From Halorussus pelagicus (GTDB taxonomy: Archaea > Halobacteriota > Halobacteria > Halobacteriales > Haladaptataceae): DNA of 64,000 nt. A model generated the notes under the pieces. The model did not search any database. It was not told where the DNA came from and saw only the letters and a program-made list of their open reading frames with translations. The stretch's first letter is position 1, and the number at the start of each line of letters is the position of its first letter. The stretch is from NCBI RefSeq assembly GCF_004087835.1, contig NZ_CP035119.1, positions 1,116,001 through 1,180,000 of the forward strand, given 5' to 3'. Shown piece by piece: positions 43,963 through 53,554 of this stretch. A program made the position numbers and the translations under genes.

Positions 43963-45729
43963 CTAGTAGAGGTCTCGGAGCTGTGCTTTGATGTCGTCTT
44001 CGAGGTCCGCGACGAACTCGTCGGCTTCGTCGTCCGGAGTCGTCGCAATGCGGTTCAGCTGGGGCGCGGCGTCGATGTCCGTGATCTCGTCCACCGGGAC
44101 GCCAGCGTCGAGCGCGTCGAAGGCCTCGTCGTTGAACGTCCGAATTGCGCCCATGATGAGGTAGGACTTCTCGGGCGGACAGTTGGTGTCCACGTCGTGC
44201 AGCGCGTTCTGCTGGAGGAACGCCTCGCGGATGTAGCGGGCGACTTCGAGCGTGAGTTGCTGGTCCTCCGGCAGCGCGTCCTTACCGACGAGCTGAACGA
44301 TCTCTTGCAGTTCGTCTTCCTCGTCGAGCACGTCAACCGCCCACTGGCGCTGTTCGGGCCAGTCCTCGGCGACGTTCTCCACGAACCACGGGTCGAGCTG
44401 TTCCTTGTACAGCGAGTACGACTCGTTCCAGTTGATCGAGGGGAAGTGACGGCGCTCGGCGAGGTCCGCGTCGAGTGCCCAGAACGTCTTGACGATACGC
44501 AGGGTGTTCTGGGTGACGGGTTCCGAGAAGTCACCGCCGGGCGGCGAGACCGCGCCGACCACAGTGACAGACCCCTCGGTGTCGTTGATGTTGTCGAAGT
44601 ATCCGGCCCGCTCGTAGAATTCCGAGAGGCGCGCGGCGAGGTACGCGGGGTAGCCCTCTTCGCCGGGCATCTCTTCGAGACGCGACGAAATCTCGCGCAT
44701 GGCCTCGGCCCACCGCGAGGTGGAGTCGGCCATCAGCGCCACGTCGTACCCCATGTCACGGTAGAACTCCGCGATGGTGATACCCGTGTACACGCAGGAT
44801 TCGCGCGCCGCGACGGGCATGTTCGACGTGTTGGCGATGAGGCAGGTGCGGGACATCAGCGGCTTCCCGGTGACGGGGTCTTCGAGGTTCGGGAAGTCGT
44901 CGATGACCTCGGTCATCTCGTTGCCACGCTCGCCACAGCCGATGTAGACGACGATGTCGGCGTCGGCCCACTTCGCCAGCTGCTGCTGGGTCACGGTCTT
45001 GCCGGACCCGAACGGACCCGGAATCGCCGCGGTCCCGCCCTTCGCCAGCGGGAACAGGCCGTCCTGCACGCGCTGACCGGTGACGAGCGGGGTTCGGGGC
45101 GTCTTCTTGTCGGTGCTGGGTCGGGCCTCGCGGACCGGCCACTCTTGACGCATCGAAATCTCTTCGCCGTTGTCGAGTTCGACGACCGTCTCCTCCACGT
45201 CGAAGTTACCGCTGTCGATGGAGACGACTTCACCGCCCTCGTAGTCCGGCGGGACCATGACCTTGTGGTCGATGCTCTCGGTCTCGGGCACGATGCCGAG
45301 GATGTCGCCGGGTTCGACCGTATCGCCCTCGCTGACTTCGGGAGTGAACTCCCACGTCTTGTCGAGGTCGATACCGGGTGCGTCCACACCGCGGTCGAGG
45401 AACGCGCCCATCTTGTCTTCGAGGACCGTCAGCGGGCGCTGGACGCCGTCGTAGATGGAGTCCAGCATGCCGGGACCGAGGTCCACGGAGAGGGGTTCGC
45501 CGGTGTTCTCGACCGGTTCGCCCGGTGCGACGTTCGACGTTTCCTCGTACACCTGAATCGTCGTCAGGTTCCCTTCGATCTCGATGACCTCACCCATCAG
45601 CCCTTCCTCGCCGACGTACACCACGTCGTTCATCCGGGCGTCGAGGTCAGTGGCGGTCACGACCGGTCCACTTACGCTCTCGATGACGCCGTCCTCTCGG
45701 ACAACGTCGGAATCAGTTGCTTGGCTCAT
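43963..45729 (-). CDS. atpA: A-type ATP synthase catalytic subunit A
   Basis: A 588-residue catalytic subunit. It has an N-terminal beta-barrel (1-75), the non-homologous insertion typical of A-type enzymes (about 110-190), and the P-loop GPFGSGKT at 238-245. Catalytic and structural motifs such as [27 protein letters not shown] and [13 protein letters not shown] follow. No intein is present. It starts by overlapping the atpF stop (four bases) and is followed by atpB four bases later, so the genes are tightly coupled. Confidence 0.98.
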   Translation of the reverse strand: MSQATDSDVVREDGVIESVSGPVVTATDLDARMNDVVYVGEEGLMGEVIEIEGNLTTIQVYEETSNVAPGEPVENTGEPLSVDLGPGMLDSIYDGVQRPLTVLEDKMGAFLDRGVDAPGIDLDKTWEFTPEVSEGDTVEPGDILGIVPETESIDHKVMVPPDYEGGEVVSIDSGNFDVEETVVELDNGEEISMRQEWPVREARPSTDKKTPRTPLVTGQRVQDGLFPLAKGGTAAIPGPFGSGKTVTQQQLAKWADADIVVYIGCGERGNEMTEVIDDFPNLEDPVTGKPLMSRTCLIANTSNMPVAARESCVYTGITIAEFYRDMGYDVALMADSTSRWAEAMREISSRLEEMPGEEGYPAYLAARLSEFYERAGYFDNINDTEGSVTVVGAVSPPGGDFSEPVTQNTLRIVKTFWALDADLAERRHFPSINWNESYSLYKEQLDPWFVENVAEDWPEQRQWAVDVLDEEDELQEIVQLVGKDALPEDQQLTLEVARYIREAFLQQNALHDVDTNCPPEKSYLIMGAIRTFNDEAFDALDAGVPVDEITDIDAAPQLNRIATTPDDEADEFVADLEDDIKAQLRDLY

Positions 45730-46067
45730 TCGTTGTCACCTTGTTCGTCTTCGTCCATAAGGTCGATACCGATTGCACGCTTGATCTTGTCGCGCAGTCC
45801 GCCGCTTCCCGCGCCGCCGCCGATGGAGACCATCGTCGGTTCGACGCTCGTCTCGACGCTCTGCCGGACCTGCCGGGACAGGTAGTCGAGGTCCTCGTCG
45901 TGCATCACGACGATGCCGACCTCGTCGTCGTCGAGAACGCGGGTCACTGCGTCGTCGAGTTCCGTCTCCTTCTCGTCCTCGGGGACGTTCTCGAACTTCC
46001 GGACGCCAGCGAGGCGGAATCCGGTGGTAAACTCCGGACTGCCCACGACGGCGATCTCCTGACTCAT
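45726..46067 (-). CDS. atpF: A-type ATP synthase subunit F
   Basis: A 113-residue central-stalk subunit with the Rossmann-like fold of subunit [21 protein letters not shown] at the N-terminus and a mid-region [18 protein letters not shown]. The C-terminal helix ([20 protein letters not shown]) inserts into the head. Start and stop overlap atpC and atpA by four bases each. The acidic tail is a haloarchaeal feature. Confidence 0.95.
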   Translation of the reverse strand: MSQEIAVVGSPEFTTGFRLAGVRKFENVPEDEKETELDDAVTRVLDDDEVGIVVMHDEDLDYLSRQVRQSVETSVEPTMVSIGGGAGSGGLRDKIKRAIGIDLMDEDEQGDNE

Positions 46068-47125
46068 AGCATCACCAGTTCGTTCTCGATTTCGCGCTCG
46101 CTCAGACCGGCCTCGCGGCCGCGGGCGATGGCGCGGATGTTATCGACTTCCCGCTCTTTGGCCAGCACGTAGGCTAGCACCGGACAAACCGACAGCGGAA
46201 AGACGTGCGAGAGGTGGTCGGAATACTCCAGCAGTGCGGCGTCGAGAGCGTGCTCGAAGGCGATGAGGCTGTCTGCACGCTCAACCTCGTCGAGCGCCGT
46301 CGAGAGGTTGTCGCCGTACGTGCTATCGCGGATGAAGCTTATCAGTTCGTCCACGTTCGTGGACAACTGCGACAGTTCCGACGCATCGAACAACTGTCCG
46401 CCATCGATGAAGTAGTCCACGGGGTCGAGGTCCGCGCCGCTCCGCGCGATACGGAGCGCGTTGCGCGCGTTTCGGAAGTCGATTTCGGACTGCAGGAACT
46501 CGACGTACAACTGCGTCGCTCGGTTGTCCGACCGGGTGACGCCCTCGATGAGACCCTCGTAGTACGTGCGGTCAACCGCGTTCTCCAGCGGAATCAGTAC
46601 GTCGGTCTGCTCGTAGGTTTCGTACGCTTCGGCCAGCGCCTCGCCGTAGCGCGTGCGGTCGAGCATCTCGACGGCGTCCTCGATGGAACTGGCCTCGACC
46701 AATCGGTCGAGGAACGACCGCTCTAACTCGCCAGCGTAGATGAGGTCTTCCGCGATGGCCTCGCTCTCGGCGTCGGAGTAAATCCCGCGGATGACCGTCT
46801 TGACGTTCCACGCGTCGAACTTCCGGAGGTACCGGGCAATGAGTTCGTACAGTCGGCCGTCGGCCCACTCGAGCAAGTCGTTGAAGTGCTTGGCGAGATT
46901 CTGATTGAGCGCGTGTTCGATGAGGTCCACGCCGTCGTATCGGGAGCCGAGCGCGTTTATTTCGCTCTCGTACTCGGTCTCTTCCATGTAGCGGGCGATT
47001 TCGCTGGGACCCATTCGGACGAGCTTTCGGTAGTCCTCGTCGTCGAACAGCGCCGCTCGCCGGGCCTGCACCCGAGCGGTGACGTACTCGTAGTTCGAGG
47101 TGCCTTTCGTCTCTTTCACGCTCAT
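46064..47125 (-). CDS. atpC: A-type ATP synthase subunit C
   Basis: A 353-residue subunit C (homologue of V-ATPase d), the funnel-shaped adaptor that links the rotating stalk to the membrane ring. It is mostly helical, with marks such as YEYVTARVQARRAALFDDED, YLRKFDAWNVKTVIRGIYSD, and a C-terminal YVLAKEREVDNIRAIARGRE. It overlaps the neighbours atpE and atpF by four bases at each end. Confidence 0.96.
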   Translation of the reverse strand: MSVKETKGTSNYEYVTARVQARRAALFDDEDYRKLVRMGPSEIARYMEETEYESEINALGSRYDGVDLIEHALNQNLAKHFNDLLEWADGRLYELIARYLRKFDAWNVKTVIRGIYSDAESEAIAEDLIYAGELERSFLDRLVEASSIEDAVEMLDRTRYGEALAEAYETYEQTDVLIPLENAVDRTYYEGLIEGVTRSDNRATQLYVEFLQSEIDFRNARNALRIARSGADLDPVDYFIDGGQLFDASELSQLSTNVDELISFIRDSTYGDNLSTALDEVERADSLIAFEHALDAALLEYSDHLSHVFPLSVCPVLAYVLAKEREVDNIRAIARGREAGLSEREIENELVML

Positions 47126-47703
47126 TGCTCGAAGAGGCGGTTGCTAACGTCCTGAAGGTTGTCATCCCAGACGCTCTCCAGCACCGAATCGAACGTGTTG
47201 TTCACGCGGAGGCGAGACTGGTCGCTCTCGACGACGACGCCGCCGAGGCAGTCGTACTCGCCAGCGTACTCGTAGCCGTCGTACTCGGCGACGAGGTCGG
47301 TGAGCAGTTCGTCGTCCTCGGGCTTGCCGTAGACGTGGACGGTGTCGCCATCCTCGAACTCCTCGCTGGCGGCGTCGAGAAGTTCGCGCGTCAGTTCTTC
47401 GCGCCGGTCGCCTTCGAGAGCGGCGATGCGGTCCTCGACCGAGCCGCGAACGTCCTGTAGCACGTCGCGGCGAGCTTCGAGACGCTTCTGCTTGGCCTCC
47501 AACTTCGCGCTGGAGAGCTTCTGCTCGCGCTCTTGGGCGATTGTCTGTTCGGTTTCCCGTTCTTGCTCCGCGAGTATCTCTTCGGCGTCACTCTCTGCCT
47601 CGGAGATAATCTCTGCTGCGCGCTCGTCGCCCTCGGAACGAATTTCCTTCGCGCGCTCGCGGGCCTCGTTTCGAATATCCTCAACTACCGTGTCCAAGCT
47701 CAT
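47122..47703 (-). CDS. atpE: A-type ATP synthase subunit E
   Basis: A 193-residue peripheral-stalk subunit. The N-terminal two thirds is a long charged coiled coil (VEDIRNEARERAKEIRSEGD ... ERETEQTIAQEREQKLSSAK), and the C-terminal part is the globular head-binding domain (DTVHVYGKPEDDELLTDLVA). It pairs with AtpH (subunit G/H type) to form the stator. It starts 24 bases after atpK and overlaps atpC by four bases. Confidence 0.95.
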   Translation of the reverse strand: MSLDTVVEDIRNEARERAKEIRSEGDERAAEIISEAESDAEEILAEQERETEQTIAQEREQKLSSAKLEAKQKRLEARRDVLQDVRGSVEDRIAALEGDRREELTRELLDAASEEFEDGDTVHVYGKPEDDELLTDLVAEYDGYEYAGEYDCLGGVVVESDQSRLRVNNTFDSVLESVWDDNLQDVSNRLFEQ

Positions 47704-47727
47704 TGATCAAGAGGGAAAAGGGGTTGT

Positions 47728-47997
47728 TTAACCGACGAAGAACGTGACCAGCGCCAGAATGACGAGCGTCTCGGGAAGGACCGTCATGATGAGGCCCGTA
47801 CCGAAGAGACTCTCGTCCTCGGCGATGGCTCCGATGGCTGCGCTACCGATACCGCGCTCGGCGTATCCCGCGGCGAGCGCCGCGAGACCGACTGCGAGCG
47901 CAGCCATCCCGTTCTTAGTGATGACCGGACCGGAGGCGGCACCGGTTTCCTGTGCAAGTGTTACCGCGTCGACGAATGCAGGTGCAAGTTCGAGCAT
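47728..47997 (-). CDS. atpK: A-type ATP synthase membrane-ring subunit K (c)
   Basis: An 89-residue proteolipid with two membrane helices: NGMAALAVGLAALAAGYAER and GLIMTVLPETLVILALVTFF. The ion-binding Glu is E76 in the second helix, with no sodium-type ligand set obvious, in line with proton use. The N-terminal 20 residues (LELAPAFVDAVTLAQETGA) precede the hairpin. It is separated from atpI by 189 bases, where a TATA-like run (about 48055-48062, GCTTTATGAC on the minus strand) could give a separate high-level transcript for this multi-copy subunit. Confidence 0.95.
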   Translation of the reverse strand: MLELAPAFVDAVTLAQETGAASGPVITKNGMAALAVGLAALAAGYAERGIGSAAIGAIAEDESLFGTGLIMTVLPETLVILALVTFFVG

Positions 47998-48186
47998 GGT
48001 TCTGTTTCTTCTGTGGCTCTCGTAACCGGACAGTCGTATTTCCCGCTACTGTAGTCATAAAGCTTCCCAAAAGAGTTCGGCAGCGACGCCGTTCTGGACC
48101 GCTCAAACCGGTGTTTATGATACCAACTACCAAAGAATATCGCGCCGAAACGACCGATTCCTGTAAATCGAAAGAAAAGAACGAAA

Positions 48187-50376
48187 TCAGTCCTGCGTGG
48201 TGTACGACCGGTCGTAGCCGAACGGTTCGTACTCCTCGCCGCCGCCTTCGTAGAACTTGCCGAAGAACTCGACATATTCGAGACGGACCGCCTGCAGTCC
48301 GGCACTCGTGACACCGAGCGCCAGCACGAGCAGGTGCCCGACGACAAGCACGAGCAAGCCGATGAGCACGCCACCGATGCCGGAGTGGAGCATACCACCG
48401 AACATGTGACTCGTCACCTCGTAGCCGTGGTACGTCGTCCCGACCTCGGGCATGTGGTTGATGCCGAAGTGCCATTCAGCGTGGCTTCCCTCGCCGGTGA
48501 CGTAGACGCCGAAGAACAGGAGATTGACCACGAAGGCCATCCCCGCCTTGGCGAGCAGGACCGCGGCAATCCGGGTGTACGACAGCGCGTCCGAGAGGAC
48601 GCTCAGGCTCTCCAGCAGACCGATGAGGAGTCCGGCACCGCCGAGGTGCTTGACCTCACCGGCGACGTAGAGCGCCATCCCGACGAGACCGATAGCGAGA
48701 CCGAGTGTCCCGACTTGCGGCGAGAAGCCGCTGAAGCCGAGCGCGAACGGCTCTCCAGCGAAGATGCTGAAGAGGAAATCGGGCTTCGGTCCGCTGGCCT
48801 GCGTGCTAAGTATCCACGTCCAGATACCCCCGAACAGTAGGACCCACGAGCCGCTCTCCAGAACGGCGTCAACCGGGTCGTGGCTCAGTTCCTCAATGAA
48901 GCCGAACAGGTAGCCGACCGTCATGTGGAGGAGTCCAACGAGTATCGAGACGACCAGCCACGTCAGCGCGTAGTCGGAGTTAACGGGCTGGAGACCCTTC
49001 TTAATCGGCGGATGGCCGCCCCAGACCCACTCGCCGAGCTGGTGCAGACCGAACACTTCGCCGTACAGGACACCGAACAGCGCCGTGAAGCCACCCGCCC
49101 ACAGCGCGATGCCGCCGAGGCTCTTGAACGCCTCGTTATCGAACGAACTGTACAGCCAGAAGCCGATTCCCATGTACAGGAGTCCGTAGCCGAGGTCGCC
49201 AATCATGAACCCGAAGAACGCCGGGAACGTGAGGAAAAGGATGACCGTCGGGTCGAACTCGAAGTATTTGGGTCGGTTGATCGTCTCGACCAGCAGTTCG
49301 AAGGGCTTGAATGCGCCGGGGTTGTCCTGCACGACCGGCGGTTGGTCGCCGTCCATCGTCGTGCCGCCGTCGGCGGCGACTTCGCCGCCGGTGGACTCGT
49401 CGTGGGTCGCCGGTTCCTCGTGGCCGAGTGACTCGCGGGCGTCGTAAGAAGCGCGTTCGAGTTCGTCAATCTCGACGCGGTCACCGACCGTATCACCGAG
49501 CGCGGTGGTGAGTTCGGTGTAGCGCTCGGTCGGAATCCATCCCTCCGCGACGAAGGCGTTTTCCGTCGTTGCGAAGTTGAGTGGCGCTTCGGCCTTCTGA
49601 ACGTCGATGGTCAGCTTCTCCTCGGCCGCCAGCAGGAAGCCAGCAGTGTCGAGCTTGAGCTGTTCGACCTCGTTCTCGACGCTGTCGAGGTTCGATTCGA
49701 GCTTCTGGCGCTCGCGTTGGAGTTTATCGACGTACTCCTCGGGGCTTCCCTCGGCGTCCGGAACCTCCAGCGAGGCGAAATCGACGCCGACGAGAATCTC
49801 GTCGAGCGCGTCTTCATCGGCGCTGTCGGCGGGATGTGCGAAGACCGCGACGGTGTTCTCGCCCGCGAACGTGCCGAACTCGCGGACGGAGTCGGCGTCG
49901 GCGAGCGCGTCGCGGACCGCCGATTCGTCGGCGTGGCCGACCGCGACCTGTAGAGCGTCGTAGCCCGAGAGCAGGTCGAGGTCAATACCGAGGTCCGCAA
50001 AGGGCTTCATCGAGTCGAGGCGCTCCTCCACGTCGCGGAGTTCGTCTTCGAGTTCGCTCCGGCGGTCGTCGAGTTCATTGACCTCGGTGCGGACGGATTC
50101 GAGTTCCTCGTCGAGTTCCTCGTCGGTGACGATTCGGCTCGGTCCGGCGTCCTCCTCGTCGAGGTCGAGGATGCTTTCGAGCGACCGGACGGTGACGAGC
50201 TTCTCGGAGGCGTCGTCGGCCCCTTCGACGGGGTTGCCCTGCTCGAAGCCCTCCCACGAGCCGTCGTAGTCCGAGAGGTGAACCAGATTCAGCTCGTGGA
50301 CGGTTTCGATGACATCGTCCATGACGGCGCGCGAGCCGGTCACGGACACCTTGCTCATTTGTTCAGGTCTGAGCAT
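48187..50376 (-). CDS. atpI: A-type ATP synthase membrane subunit I (a)
   Basis: A 729-residue stator membrane subunit. The N-terminal about 340 residues form the cytoplasmic arm with long coiled coils (LDEELESVRTEVNELDDRRS, ELEDELRDVEERLDSMK). About eight membrane segments follow, beginning VILFLTFPAFFGFMIGDLGYG. The conserved Arg of the proton path should be in the segment SYTRIAAVLLAKAGMAFVVN (R near residue 610). An acidic, Gly/Ala-rich insertion sits before the membrane part. It overlaps atpH by 14 bases. Confidence 0.97.
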   Translation of the reverse strand: MLRPEQMSKVSVTGSRAVMDDVIETVHELNLVHLSDYDGSWEGFEQGNPVEGADDASEKLVTVRSLESILDLDEEDAGPSRIVTDEELDEELESVRTEVNELDDRRSELEDELRDVEERLDSMKPFADLGIDLDLLSGYDALQVAVGHADESAVRDALADADSVREFGTFAGENTVAVFAHPADSADEDALDEILVGVDFASLEVPDAEGSPEEYVDKLQRERQKLESNLDSVENEVEQLKLDTAGFLLAAEEKLTIDVQKAEAPLNFATTENAFVAEGWIPTERYTELTTALGDTVGDRVEIDELERASYDARESLGHEEPATHDESTGGEVAADGGTTMDGDQPPVVQDNPGAFKPFELLVETINRPKYFEFDPTVILFLTFPAFFGFMIGDLGYGLLYMGIGFWLYSSFDNEAFKSLGGIALWAGGFTALFGVLYGEVFGLHQLGEWVWGGHPPIKKGLQPVNSDYALTWLVVSILVGLLHMTVGYLFGFIEELSHDPVDAVLESGSWVLLFGGIWTWILSTQASGPKPDFLFSIFAGEPFALGFSGFSPQVGTLGLAIGLVGMALYVAGEVKHLGGAGLLIGLLESLSVLSDALSYTRIAAVLLAKAGMAFVVNLLFFGVYVTGEGSHAEWHFGINHMPEVGTTYHGYEVTSHMFGGMLHSGIGGVLIGLLVLVVGHLLVLALGVTSAGLQAVRLEYVEFFGKFYEGGGEEYEPFGYDRSYTTQD

Positions 50377-50695
50377 GCACCGCCTCCTCGAACAGGTCTA
50401 CCACGTAGTCGGTTACTTCCTCCTCGTTCCCTCGCGCCCGCGATTCGAGTTTTTCACGCTCGCTCTCGCCCTCGGCGAGAACCTTCTCGCGCTCGGTCTC
50501 GATTTCCTCGCGGGCCTCGGCGAGACGCTCGTCGTGAAGCTCGGACGCGTCCTCCGTGGCTTCGTGGCGGATCTGCTCCGCCTCTTCCCGAGCGTCGGAG
50601 ATGCGCTGCTCGCGCTCCTCTTCGGCCTCGGCGACGATGTCGTCGGCCTCTTGTTCGGCCTCCTTGATTCGTTCGAGAACCTCTGGCCTCGGCAT
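50363..50695 (-). CDS. atpH: A-type ATP synthase subunit H (peripheral stalk)
   Basis: A 110-residue, nearly all-helical and highly charged protein (PEVLERIKEAEQEADDIVAE), the coiled-coil partner of AtpE in the peripheral stalk. The ATG at 50695 (MPRPEVLERI) is favoured over one three codons earlier (50704). It is the first gene of atpHIKECFAB. A TATA-like TATATAGG lies about 30-38 bases upstream. It overlaps atpI by 14 bases. Confidence 0.92.
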   Translation of the reverse strand: MPRPEVLERIKEAEQEADDIVAEAEEEREQRISDAREEAEQIRHEATEDASELHDERLAEAREEIETEREKVLAEGESEREKLESRARGNEEEVTDYVVDLFEEAVHAQT

Positions 50696-50723
50696 ACTAA
50701 TCACGCGAAAGTTGCAGAAGCGC

Positions 50724-50736
50724 CTATATACTACTT
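50724..50736 (-). promoter_or_regulatory. TATA box of the atp operon
   Basis: On the minus strand the sequence GTAGTATATAGGC lies about 30-40 bases before the atpH ATG at 50695. It is the only TATA-like site between atpH and the divergent methyltransferase gene that is placed correctly for this operon. Confidence 0.5.
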
Positions 50737-50907
50737 GCGGAACGACCTTTTCCGACGCCGCGCTACGGTGTCGCGCCCCTCGCAGACGCTCGACCGACGT
50801 GGTACGTGCCGAACAGTTACGGTACGTATAGTAGTTTTGACTATTCTCGCTCAGGCAACCGCCGCGAATAGCAGGATTATTTGGCTAGCGGCACGAACTG
50901 TCGAGTA

Positions 50908-51534
50908 ATGGGTATCCTCGAAGACAAGAGCCGGGCCCGGCTCTTCTACAAGTACCTCTCGAAGGTGTACGACACCGTCAACCCCTTCATCTGGAACGAG
51001 GAGATGCGCGACGAGGCGCTGGCGATGCTCGACATCTCCGAGGGCGACCGCGTGCTGGACGTGGGGTGTGGCACCGGATTCGCTACCGAAGGACTGCTCA
51101 AACACACACAGAACGTCCACGGTCTGGACCAGAGCGTCCACCAGTTGGAGAAGGCGTGGGACAAACTTGGCAAACACGACCCGGTGAGTTTCCACCGCGG
51201 GGACGCCGAGCGCCTCCCCTTCCGCGATGACGCCTTCGACGTGGTGTGGTCCTCGGGGTCCATCGAATACTGGCCGAACCCGGTCGTCGCCCTGCGGGAG
51301 ATGCGCCGCGTGGTCAAGCCCGGCGGACGGGTGCTGGTCGTCGGCCCGAACTACCCCAAGTCGTCGGTGATGCAGAAAGTCGCCGACGCAATCATGCTGT
51401 TCTACGACCGCGAGGAGGCAGACCGGATGTTCCGCGAGGCAGGCTACACGGACATCCAACACCGCGAGATGGGACCGACCTACGACCCCGACATCGCAAT
51501 CACGACCGTTGCGCGAGACCCCGACGGCAGGTAA
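50908..51534 (+). CDS. class I SAM methyltransferase, quinone-methylase-like
   Basis: A 208-residue SAM-dependent methyltransferase. The ATG at 50908 (MGILEDKSRARLFYKYLSKV) is the start. Motif I is VLDVGCGTGFATEGL (about 47-61), with GLDQSVHQLEKA as post-I and FDVVWSSGSIEYW and VKPGGRVLVVGP as motifs II and III. The N-terminal KYLSKVYDTVNPFIWNEEMR and the overall order resemble MPBQ/MSBQ-type quinone methyltransferases, so a role in menaquinone or a related isoprenoid quinone is plausible, but other substrates are possible. It is divergent from the atp operon. Confidence 0.85.
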   Translation: MGILEDKSRARLFYKYLSKVYDTVNPFIWNEEMRDEALAMLDISEGDRVLDVGCGTGFATEGLLKHTQNVHGLDQSVHQLEKAWDKLGKHDPVSFHRGDAERLPFRDDAFDVVWSSGSIEYWPNPVVALREMRRVVKPGGRVLVVGPNYPKSSVMQKVADAIMLFYDREEADRMFREAGYTDIQHREMGPTYDPDIAITTVARDPDGR

Positions 51535-51581
51535 GTCGGGCGCAACGAGTCGATTTTCTCGGAACGCACGCGACGTTCCGA

Positions 51582-52067
51582 TTACGCCACCTCCTCGACC
51601 GCCGCGATAACCACTCCATCGACCGAAATCGCCACTGTCACCGTCTTTCCGGACGACGGAAGCGGGGAGTTCGTCCCCGCGAGCGCGAAACTCGCCGTCT
51701 CGCCCGCGGTCCACCGCTGGTCGGCCGCGCTGTTGAACGGGCCGGTCGGTCCGGGCCGGAATCCGTCCGCCGAGAAGAACGGCACTGGCGGCTGAGCATC
51801 GAGCGCGGCTCCGTCGATGCGAACCCGTATTGACAGCGCGTTCACGTCGAGGGCGTCGCCACCGCGGTGGAGTAGCGTGACGCGATTCTCGTCGGCGTCG
51901 AGTCGCAGGTCGATGGCGGCGCGCGACGGATCGGACGGCATCGAGGTACTGAGCGCGACACTCCCGACGGTCCCCGCGAGCGCCGCAGTCACGACGAGCA
52001 GGAGGACGACACCGAGGATGGGCGACATCGCGCGGTCGGTGGTGGAGGACGGTTCGCACTTGGACAC
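51582..52067 (-). CDS. type IV pilin-like protein
   Basis: A 161-residue archaeal pilin-type protein. The GTG at 52067 (VSKCEPSSTTDRAMSPILGV) is chosen because a TATA-like GGTTAAAGCG lies about 25-35 bases upstream; a GTG at 52091 would sit on that box. The class III signal is DRAMSPILGVVLLLVVTAAL, with cleavage by PibD expected just before the hydrophobic helix. The rest is a beta-rich domain (RVTLLHRGGDALDVNALSIR). It stands alone, without pil biosynthesis genes nearby. Confidence 0.82.
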   Translation of the reverse strand: MSKCEPSSTTDRAMSPILGVVLLLVVTAALAGTVGSVALSTSMPSDPSRAAIDLRLDADENRVTLLHRGGDALDVNALSIRVRIDGAALDAQPPVPFFSADGFRPGPTGPFNSAADQRWTAGETASFALAGTNSPLPSSGKTVTVAISVDGVVIAAVEEVA

Positions 52068-52146
52068 GGGGAGGCTTCGTCCCGGCTTCACGCTTTAACC
52101 TTCGGCCGAGAGCGAGAAGTTGAACCGACGAGCGGAGACGGCCGCG

Positions 52147-53400
52147 TTACGACTTGACCGGCGTCGTCGTCACGTTGACCCGATGGAAGTCGTAGGTCGC
52201 GCTGACCTCGAACTGTTCGGCGGGCGAGAGCGTCCAGAGGAGGCCCTCGGAGTTCGTTTGCCCGATACGCTCGCCGTTGACCGTAACGTCACCTTGGACC
52301 GGGTCGCCCGTGGCGTTCGTGAGCTTGACGCGGAGCGGCCCGCCAGCGTACGTGCGGTCGGCGGTGATCGTAACATTGTTGGAGGTGTTACTCACCGACG
52401 GTCCCGTCGGAAGCGGCGTCTGGCCGGTCAGCTGTTTGTACTGCACCGTGTGATAGATTTTCTCGGTCCCTCTATCGACGTACGCCGTCAAATCACCGTG
52501 AGGGTGCGTGTATCTGAATCGGAGAACGTTGAGCGAGGGGTAGCGGCGCTTGGCCTCCGAGAGTCGGTTTTCCTCGATGGTCGCCCACGGGAACCGCGGA
52601 TTGACTACGTTCCGATAGGCCTCGTCGATAGATATCTGACTGCTAACGCTCGGGTCGCGGTTATCCATCCGATGTACTTCTCGGACGTACTGTCCGTTCG
52701 TAACCATCGAGAGGACGACTCCGTTAGCGGTGGTCGAGACGTGAATTCGCGTCGGATCGGTTTTACCCTGCATCGATTTTCGGATTCGGTCGCGGACCGG
52801 ACCCTCCAGTTCGACCATCTTCGTCTTCAACGAACGGGCGTAGAAACCGAACTGCGTTCGACTCGCCTGCTGTTCCAGTGTATCTATCGCGCGACGAGTT
52901 TGATGCGCTTTCGAGTCGATATAGCCGAGCGTTCGCAGGTACTCGCTCCTCGAAATCGTTCCGTTCGAGAACTCTCGGGTGGCCTGTTGTTCGGTGGCCT
53001 TCAGCGAGATGATGCGATTCTCGATGCGGTAGCGATACCGGTTGAGAATCTGTTTGCGCTTCTCGACGGTCGCGGCCGACCGGACCTGACGGTCGAGCAC
53101 GTTCGCGTCGAATTGCGTCTCGAACTCCTTGCGGTCCATGGAGAGCGAACTTCCGAGCGAGAGCGACGGCGAATCGAACGCCGTCCTCGCGGGAGCGGTC
53201 CCGAGAGTCATAACCGCCGACGTGTTGCCGTTAGTCGATATGCCGACAGTGTCGGTATCGCTCGGAGCGACCGACACGTCGCTTTCGGCCGAAGCGACCG
53301 ACGCCGGGTTTTGGACCGTCGTTGGCGCGGTCGGTGCCGACGCAACTGCTCCGGGAGAGAGGGCGAGCAGCAATGCCAACATAACGGGGGTGAATCGCAT
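52147..53400 (-). CDS. secreted haloarchaeal protein (DUF7096-type)
   Basis: A 417-residue exported protein. The ATG at 53400 (MRFTPVMLALLLALSPGAVA) gives a clean Sec signal peptide. A helical coiled segment around 95-175 (EKRKQILNRYRYRIENRIIS, LKATEQQATREFSNGTISRS) leads to a mixed domain and a C-terminal immunoglobulin-like part (GGPLRVKLTNATGDPVQGDV). I recognise the combination as a haloarchaeal family (DUF7096, from memory). It is divergent from the membrane HTH gene at 53555, a pairing that suggests a shared surface-related role. Confidence 0.72.
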   Translation of the reverse strand: MRFTPVMLALLLALSPGAVASAPTAPTTVQNPASVASAESDVSVAPSDTDTVGISTNGNTSAVMTLGTAPARTAFDSPSLSLGSSLSMDRKEFETQFDANVLDRQVRSAATVEKRKQILNRYRYRIENRIISLKATEQQATREFSNGTISRSEYLRTLGYIDSKAHQTRRAIDTLEQQASRTQFGFYARSLKTKMVELEGPVRDRIRKSMQGKTDPTRIHVSTTANGVVLSMVTNGQYVREVHRMDNRDPSVSSQISIDEAYRNVVNPRFPWATIEENRLSEAKRRYPSLNVLRFRYTHPHGDLTAYVDRGTEKIYHTVQYKQLTGQTPLPTGPSVSNTSNNVTITADRTYAGGPLRVKLTNATGDPVQGDVTVNGERIGQTNSEGLLWTLSPAEQFEVSATYDFHRVNVTTTPVKS

Positions 53401-53554
53401 ACGTACGCGTACTCGACGGCCCATGATTAAAATATCCCCGGAACTGTGAAACGCGGCGAGAACCGACGAGAGTAGGCGAGACGTTTTACGGACGCCGCTG
53501 ACGTTTTATCTGCGGATGGAAAGTATTTTCTTGTCGGCGCATTCACGCGATTGT

